From contig NZ_JAMLFW010000001.1 of assembly GCF_024256385.1 (NCBI RefSeq), positions 2,356,001 through 2,420,000 on the forward strand: a stretch of 64,000 nucleotides of DNA, written 5' to 3'. Positions 53,801 through 62,800 of the stretch are shown here, piece by piece. The notes below the pieces were generated by a model. That model ran no database searches and was not told the origin of the DNA. It saw nothing but the letters and a program-made list of their open reading frames with translations. Position 1 is the stretch's first letter. Every line of letters begins with the position of its first letter. A program made the translations under genes and the position numbers. The stretch is from Anatilimnocola floriformis (lineage in GTDB: Bacteria > Planctomycetota > Planctomycetia > Pirellulales > Pirellulaceae).

Positions 53801-56800
53801 AAGACCTTCAGCCGCGGCACCGCATCGCCTGATTGACCGATGAAGATTGCATCGGAGGCATCCGTGCCGTTGACGAGCAGGATGTCGATGGGATTACCGA
53901 CTTGAGCAGGAGGCGCGGTCTCACCCGTCAGCAGACCGTTGTCACCATCGCCATCCAGGATTTCATCACCGGCGACGGAGGTGTAGAGCGACGACGTATC
54001 CAGAACGAGCTGGTCGATGCCATAACCGCCATAGAGCGTGTCGATACCATTCTGCCCTTCCAACCAGTCGGAATCGACACCGCCATAAATCAGGTCGTTG
54101 CCGCCGCCGCCGTACAAGCGATCTTCGCCGCTGCCACCCTTGATGAGGTCGTTGCCGCCGATATCGAAACCGTCGCCGATCACGCCGTCTTTGAAACTGC
54201 TGTCGGCGTAATTCGGGCCGACGACGCCATCGCCTTGAATGGTGTCCTTGCCCCCTTCGCCATACAGCTTGTCGCTGCGGATGTTGCCGTACAGCCAGTC
54301 GCCGTCGGCGCCACCGTGTAGTTCATCGCCCACCAACAGTTGTTCCACGCGAATTTGCGAGGCCAGCGTGCTCTCGGCGTAGGCATAGAGATAGTCGATG
54401 CCGGCGCCACCGAAGAGCCGCTGGTTTTCCTGACTCCAGGTATTGCGGGGATTTGCCGACTCGAGCCCGGCCCCCGCGAACAGATAGTCGCTACCGGCAT
54501 CGCCGAACAACTGATCGATGCCGTCGTCGCCGCGGACCACGTCATCGCCGCTGCCGCCGCGGACCACGTCGTTGCCGCCGCCGCCCGAGAGGCTGTCTTG
54601 CCCAGCACCGCCGTCGACGTAATCCTCGCCGTCGGTGGCCGCCTTCTTGTTGCTATCGCCGGCCAGGTCGTCATCGCCACTGCCGCCAAACAGCCAGTCG
54701 TTACCCCCATCGCCGCGGATGTAGTCGCTGCCGTCGGCGGGGTCGCCTTCGTACCCTTCACTCGGCAAACCGTTGGGCACCACCTGGGCCATGCCTGTGG
54801 ACGTCGTCCAAACTGCTCCCAGGAAACCGGTCGGGAGGACCATATTGCTCCGGTTGAACAAGCCGAACGCGAGCGGCGCAAAAACCCCGTCGCCCCACAG
54901 CACATCCATCCCCAGGCCGCCGGCGATCGTGTCATCGCCCAAGCCACCGATGACGTAGTCGTTCCCCGCGCCCACTGAGATATTGTCGTTGCCGAGATTG
55001 CCGTCGACGAAGTCCGCGCCGGAACCAGTCACTACGGTATCGTTCCCGAATCCTGCATAGACGATGTTATCGCCGTCGCCGGCATCGATTGTGTCATCAC
55101 CTTCGCCGGAGTTGATGGTGTCGCTGCCTGAACCGGTGCGAATCACGTCGCGACCAGCGCCCGACTCGATCACATTCGTGCCGCTGCCGAGCGCGGTGAT
55201 GCGGTTGTCCCCCGCGCCGGCAAACACCGTGTTGCTACCGTCCCCCGCATCGATCGTGTCGTTGCCCAACCCCGCATAGATGGTGTCACTGCCGGCAAAC
55301 GTGGTGATCGTGTCATTCCCGGGCCCGGTATAAATCAGGTCGACCCCCGCATCGCCGTACACAACGTCGCTGTGCGACTTCGTATTTGGCGCCGCCTGAT
55401 TCGCGGTTGCGGCCGTCACCGGATCGGCGTAGATCGTGTTGGTGTCGATCAAGCTGCCACCACCACTGCTGCTTACTCCGCCATAGATCGTGTCCGCGCC
55501 CCAGCCTGCATGAATCACATCGGAGCCCTTGCCGGCCACGATGTAGTCGTCGCCGTCGTTGACGCTGCCGTTGCCGCTGACATCGATGAAATCATCGCCG
55601 TCGAACGTATACACCGTGTCTGAGCCCGCGCCGGCGTAAACGGTGTCGGTACCGAAATCGCCGTAGATCGTGTTATTGCCACCACCGGCATACACGCGGT
55701 TGATGACGTTCTCGCCGGTGGTTGCTTGCGAACTACCGATCAACCCCGCTTCGATGTAGTCATTTCCTTCATCGGCGGCAGCCACGAGATAGCTGCTGTT
55801 GCCGTCAATGCCCGCGACCGCGTAATAGCCATCACCGAAGATCGTATCGAGTCCCTGCCGGCCGTAGATCTTGTCATTTCCCGCGCCACCGTATCCGAAG
55901 TCCGCGCCAGCGCCGAGATCGAGAACGTCGTCCCCTTCGTCGCCGTAGATGGTGTCGTTACCACCTTCGCCCTTGATCCGATCCTTCCCCTTGCCGCCGC
56001 GGGCCACGTCGTTGCCGCCGCCCAGTTCGATCTCGTCGTCGCCATCTTCGCCGAGGACCGTGTCGTTGCCCGCATCGCCGTGAATGATATCGTTGCCGCT
56101 GCCGCCGCGGATATCCATGTGCTCGGCCTCGGTATCGGGCGCCAGGTTCGGCGCGCCGGCGTAGATCACGTCATCGCCATCGCCGCCCCACAGCTTGGGA
56201 TCGTTGCCGGGACCGCCGTAAATCACGTCGTTGCCAGCGCCGCCCACGACTTCATCATTGAATGCACCGGCATCGAGGTAATCGTCGCCGTCGCCGCCAT
56301 CGAGATTGTCGTTGCCGAGATTGCCAAAGGCCCGGTCATTGCCGGCCTGGCCCAGGATCGTATCGCTGCCGTCGCCGCCGGTCAGGTGATCGTCGCCGCT
56401 GCCACCTTCCAGTCGATCGTTGTTGAAGCCGCCGTCGAGAACATCGTTGCCGGCATTGCCGTAGAGCAAGTCGTTGTCCGCACCGCCGGTCAGGCGGTCC
56501 GGACCACTGCCGCCATGGAGAATGTCGTTGCCGGATCCGCCAGTAAAGTACACCGGAATATTCTGCAGACCGGAGGCATTGAGCGTGTCGTTCCCTACGC
56601 CGCCTTCGCCGCGCACTTCGCGCACGTTGGCATACGTTTTTGAGACGTTATCGGTATTTCGCACCACGTGCACGCCGCCGCTCACGGTGGTGACCGTGAA
56701 GTTGTCATCGGTCATGCCGTTGAAATTCGTCGTGAGCGTCAACACGCCGTTTTGCAGCACGGCGGGTTCGAGCGGATCGGGAGCAATCGGGTCTTCCGCC

Positions 56801-59800
56801 GGCGCTGGAGAAGAGGAAGAGCTGAACTCGAACAGCGTGATATCGAGCAGATCCTTGTATTCGTCGACGATGGTGACCGACTTCTCGATTTTCTTACCGA
56901 GAATCTTGTAGCTGGCCGTCGCCTCGATTTGGGCCCACACAAACAACTTGGCGGCCACACGCCCATCGATATCGAAGATGTTATTCGGGCCACGGGCAAA
57001 GTTGCTCGCTAGTTCGTTGAAATAAACCTTGCCGTTGCCGTCAGGATCGTTGAGGTTGAAATTGATCGTCGCAAACACCCCACCGCCCGCGCCGACCGAG
57101 GCTTCGATCGAAGCGCCGGGAATCGGCAGCGGGATATCCGGAATGCGCGGCGGTTCGACGGTTACTGTAATGGCGCCATCGAGCACAAACTCCGGCACAT
57201 CCGTGCCGTCGCGCGTATCGTCGAGATAGAAACCGGTGAACACGTCGTTCGGATTGTGCGAAGCCGCAGCCCGCAACAGGCCCGACGTATCGAAGCCGAA
57301 CTTGAAGTCGGCCGTGGCGCCGAAATGGCCGTTCAAATAGACCATGATGAACGGAACCGGCGTGGGGAATCCCTGCGAATAATCGAACGCGAACTCCAGC
57401 CGCGGCATGTCATACGTGACCAGGGTCACATCCTTCTTGCCCAGCAGCATGTTGAAAATCGACATCGGATCTTCGAAGATCGGGAACTCAAAACCGGCTT
57501 CATCGGCCGGCAGTCCAGAACCTCCGCTACGGCCATGCGTGTTGACCGCCTTCGCTTTATTGATGAAGCCCGTGAATTGCGACGGCACAGTGAAGACCGT
57601 GCTGCCAAACGGCGACGGAGTGCGCGTGGAGAGATTGCCACCCGACCGCAAGTCGGGAACGGCGAAGCTGCCGACATTGACCAGCGTCGAACCCGCGCTG
57701 CCAGCTTCGACTGAAAGATCGGCAATCACGGCGATGGCTTCGATGAAGCTTTTGGTTTCGGGCGAGATCTTGCCATAGAACTCGGCCAGGTCGAGCAGCG
57801 TGACCGGCGAACCGGCTAGATCGCTGATGACCGGCAGTGGCGCCGTGACGATATCGAGAATCGGCTTCACCGGTTCCACGATGTCGCCGATCTTGTCCAG
57901 AATCGGACCGACCAGCTTTGAGATCGCTTGCCCCACGTCGAGCTTCACGTTTTCGAACGTGATGACCGGTGCCGCGCCCATTTTGTCGATGCTCGCCAGC
58001 GGGTTCGCGCCCGCCAGCGACCAATCGATGTGCAGTTCTGCCTGTAGCGAAGGGAAGTTCGCATTTTCGCCATAGCTGGCAACGAACTGCACATTGACAT
58101 CCGCGCCTGCCGACGGGCTGAGCTGCGCTTTGACGACCGAGGCCAGGTTGCCCCCCGAAAGCTCGCTCATCGTCAACCGGCGATCACCATTCAGATCCGA
58201 AAGGTTGATCTGAATGTCGGCATTCAGCGAACTACCCAGATTGGTCGCCGTGATCTGGAAGACGCCCAGCGTGCCGCTCGCATCGAGCGTGGCGATACTC
58301 GCCTCAGCATAGATTTCAATTTCCGGATCGCTCGCCGAGGCATTCGTCGTCAAAAACAAGCCATGCCGTTTGCTGAAACCGAAACCAAAGTCCCAGTCCA
58401 TTCCTACGTTGAGTTGCAGCGTGCCACCGAGTTCGAGCCCCAGATTGTCCAGCCCGAGATCGAACATCAGCGGGTCGCCGACGAAAATTTCCGTATTCTG
58501 GTGCAACTTCATCTTGAACGTGACTTCATCCGTCGAGGCCGTGGGATTGATCGGCGTGACGATGATATCGGCCGCGGTGATGCCACCGCCGTTGCCGCTG
58601 TCCTGCAGCCAGTTCAAACCGCCGGGACCAACGGCTTGAAAGACTCGATCTCGGATGACGGCAACGGTCAACTGCCCGCCACCTTCCAGCGAGTCGCGCA
58701 CGCTATCGCGCAAGTCGCCGACGAACCGCAGACCGTCCTGCAATTGATCGCCGATCACCGGCAACTTGCCCACGAGAGCCTGCTTCTCGATGGCAGCGTC
58801 GAGTACGCTGAACAAACCATCCCAGCCGTCGGCAATCCCTTCGAGACTGCTGCCGAAATCGACCGTATTGAACGCCGCCGAAAAGTTCGGCACTTGCTGC
58901 GGCGACGGCGGGTTCGACAGCTGATTGAGCCCGAATTGCCAGGCGAAGTTCGGCGTGTCGCTATCTAGCGAAGTCGTGCCATTCGCACGGTACACCGGCA
59001 GCGCGGCCTTGAATTGCCCATTGAGCGGCCCGGACGTAATCAAGTTGGGAGTGAACCGGTCGAGATAAACGCGGCCATCGGAATCGCCGTCGTCTGCGAG
59101 CGTCACCGACCAAGTGGCCAGATCATTCGTGGCCGGATTTCCATCGGCATCGAACACGGCATAGCTGCTCGCCGCGCCGTTGCCGACGACAATGCCCAGC
59201 GGTCCTGCCGTCGTCGAGAACTTGACATTCTTCGCCGTGAACGACGCGCCGAAGTTCGCTTGCGTGCCATTGGCGCCATTTGCGGTATACAAGAACGGCC
59301 GCGGCGCCGCCGGATTCGTCAGATCGATGCCCAGATCGATCTGCATCGTAGTATTAGCATTCGCGGTGACAGTGCTGGCGCCCTTGAGGTCGGTCAGATT
59401 GCTCAGCCCTGCCAGTCCCAAGCTCTCGAGATCGAGATTGAATTTCTTGTTCTGCGGCGTCAGCGTTTGATTGACAGTGATATCGAGCTTGAGAGCGTTG
59501 CCGTCCATCGTCACACTGACGTCGACATTCGTCACTCCACCTGCCTGCAACGTGTCCTTCATCGCCTTCTGGAGCATACTGGCTAGCGTGCTCAGCGTTT
59601 GCGCGGGATTCTTCTCGAAATTCTGAATCGCTTTCTCGAGCTTGCTTCCCACCGCGAGCAGATCGGCGATCGATTGATTCAGAACCGGCAGCTTCTCTTC
59701 CAGGAAAGGAAAATCCTGCAACGACGCGACGTACTTCAAGCCTTGCTGCAGCGCGGAGACGATGTTCGCCGGTTTGAGCTGACTGAGTTTCGACAGCGAG

Positions 59801-62800
59801 CCATTCTGCAACACCGCCGTGGATTGAGTCGGATTGGCGCAGTTTGGCACCGTGACGATCAGCGTATCGCTGCCGCTGCCGCCACCGGGCAACGAAGCCT
59901 GCAGCGGAAGATTCAGGCTGCCGCTGCAACTGGAGTTCGCCAACGATACGGTGAACATATCCGTCAGATTGCCGTTCGCAATCGCATCGGCCGTGACGAA
60001 ATTCGCGCCGCTCGTGCTGGGATCCTTCAGCAGCGTGCGCACCTTCATCTTGCCCACGCCCGTGCCGTTCACGACGGAGACTTCCGACATTCCGAGTCGC
60101 GCAGCCGCGTCGATGTCTGTCAGATTGATGTCGATCTCGGTATCGAACCAGGTGGCCCCATCATCAGGCACCAGCGAGACATGCTTGGCCAACGTGTCGT
60201 CATGCAACGGCGCGCCGACCAGTTTGAAGTTGCCCGATTTGTCGGGAGTGGTCGTCGAACCCAGAATGCCCAAGCCGGTTCCAGCCGCCGGCCCTTTCGA
60301 GCCACCGAGAGCTTCGATCTTGAAGGCGCCGCTCCCTTGCGACTTATCGGTAATGACGATCCGCTGCTGCGAATCGAGCGTGGCCGAGAGTTTCGCCGGT
60401 GAAAGTTGGTTGATCTTGGTGATCACATTGCCGACGGTGTTGCCGACGGTATCCAGGTCGACGGACATTGCCGTTCCGTCGCTGAGCGTGATCTTGAAGT
60501 CGTTGCCGGCGACGGTGCTGTACTTCGGTGTGCCGTCCTGCTTATTGCCGTGCAACGAAGCGAGCAACGTGTTCGAATTGATCGTCGGCGCGTTGGTCGT
60601 GAGTCCAAGCGCCGTAAAGTCGATGCCGACTTTCAGATTCCCCTGCACCGTGGTGGTTTGCGTCCCAGTGCTGCTCGTCTTGATGTTCGTGAGTGGTCCC
60701 AGTTGCGCGCCGACGTTGATGCTGACGGGGCTCGTCGCCGTGCCGCTGAAGGGAATGTTGAACGTCAGGCCACACGTGAGCGCATTGAAGTTCACATTCG
60801 TAGCGCCCAGCATTTTCAAAAAGCCTTCGAGGTCCTCCGCGAGCGCGCCGCCGGCAATCGTTTGCCGCTTGGTCAGCCAATCGTTGAAAACTGCCCGCAG
60901 CGAAACCAGGTCCGAAACCGTTTTTCCACCTGTGAACGGCACTTCTACATCCGACGGAATCTCCAGAATATTGCCGATCGCAGTCAGCATGCTGCCCAGC
61001 GATGAGGGCGTGTAATTCACCATCGTCGCCAGACACCCCGAACCCAGACTGACCGTCGGATCCGGATCGCCGCCAAAGATATCGGTCGACGTGAGCTGGA
61101 TCGGCTGCACGCCCGGGATATTGACCAGCCCCTGCACCGTGACGGGAATGTTTCCCGTGAGCGTTTGCAGCGCACCGCCGGTGTAGGTCACCGGATTCAG
61201 CACCGTCAACTGATTCGCGGCCGACAGCGGAGCAACATTCAGCCAGGCGCTGGACGGCGCATTGCTCTGCAGGAACGGAATCGTCAGGCGATTGTTGGCG
61301 ACATTCTGCATCTGGCCATTGATGGCTGCCTGCATCGCGAACGACGCGTTCTGATTGGTCTCGTGCCCCTCGAGCCGCAACAAGCCCTGATTGAAATCCA
61401 GATTGTCATGATCGGCATCGGCCACCTTCGTGGCAGCTTCGAGCTTTTGCAACTGGGCATAGAACTTGTTCGACGCATCCAACCCAAACGCCACCTTCAA
61501 GCCGAGCTGCGTGAGAATGTCGATGTTGCGCGCATCGTCAGGGCTGAGAAACGAGAGCCCCAGTTCGGCTGCATGCGTGCCGAAATTCAGCTCGCGCTCG
61601 GTGACGGCCGTCGCCAACCCCGTGAGGGTGAACTGAGCATCGCCGGTCGAAGTTCCTTGGGCCTGCACATTCGCACTACCCACGGTCATGCCGAGGCCCG
61701 CATTGGCCAGCACGTTCTGCAAGCCGGTCAGCGCGGGCTGCTGCGCTTGCTTCAAGTAGGTGACCGCATAGGCGAAAACATTGCTGTCGCCTTCGAAGAC
61801 CTTGTCGAGCCCCAGCGCACTGCCGATCGACAGGGACTGCCCCTCTTCGGCATTCGCCGATGTGACACCGACGAGCGGCAGCGGCTTGCCGAATTCATCG
61901 AAGGTCGACAGCTGACCGAGCGTCAAAGCCAGCTGATGCATCCCCGCCGCGAGCTCGTTCGACTCCGCCTTGCTCAGCACATCGAGCAGCGGCGGCAGAA
62001 TGCGGAACGTGTGGAGATTGCCCGCGGCCTGGTCCAACTTAATCGGAATGCCTTGCGAAGTGGCCGCATTGCGAAACAGTGTCGCCGCGTTCGGATTTGC
62101 CGTGAGGTTGAGCACCACCTCCATCCCGGTACGGAAATCGGAGCCGGTAGGCGCAAACGGATTGGCCATGCTCAGCTTCGAAATCGCCGAGCCGTCCAAA
62201 CCCGCGAGCGTCAACACGGCAGACAACCAGCTGGAACCATACCCAGAGCCGATCGGTTTCCAGAACGGAGCATTCTCCGCATTCAACCAGCGCACGGTGC
62301 GCTCATCGAGCGTGCCGTCTTCCTCGTTAGGATTCGCCGTTCCGCCTGCTTGATTGACGACCGTCTTGAAGAGCTTGAGTGCAGCTTCGGTCTGCACGCC
62401 CACAATGCCATCGATCACCAACGGCACGCCGTCGCTACCGACGAAGCCCAAATAGTTCAGCCGTTGCTGCAAGCGAATGGTCGCTGCTTCATTCCGGCCG
62501 GCGGGGTTCGTTAGATCGGCCGTCGAAAATGCATACTTCGGAATCGAATTCACGCCACCGGTCGAATAGCCGGGCGTGATCGTGATCGTCGCGGTGTGAA
62601 TCGTATCCGTGCCGTTGCTCTTGAACTTGACCTGAATCTTCCCCTGAAAACCGGCTTCGCCACTGTTGCTATCGAACGAAGTCGCCGTCGTCGCAGTCGC
62701 GAGATACAACCGGCCGTTCGTGGCGAAGGGCACATTCTGAGCGTCGATTCGATCCGACTTGAGCAAGTAACCGACGAGCTCCGACGTTGCCTGGCCGGAG

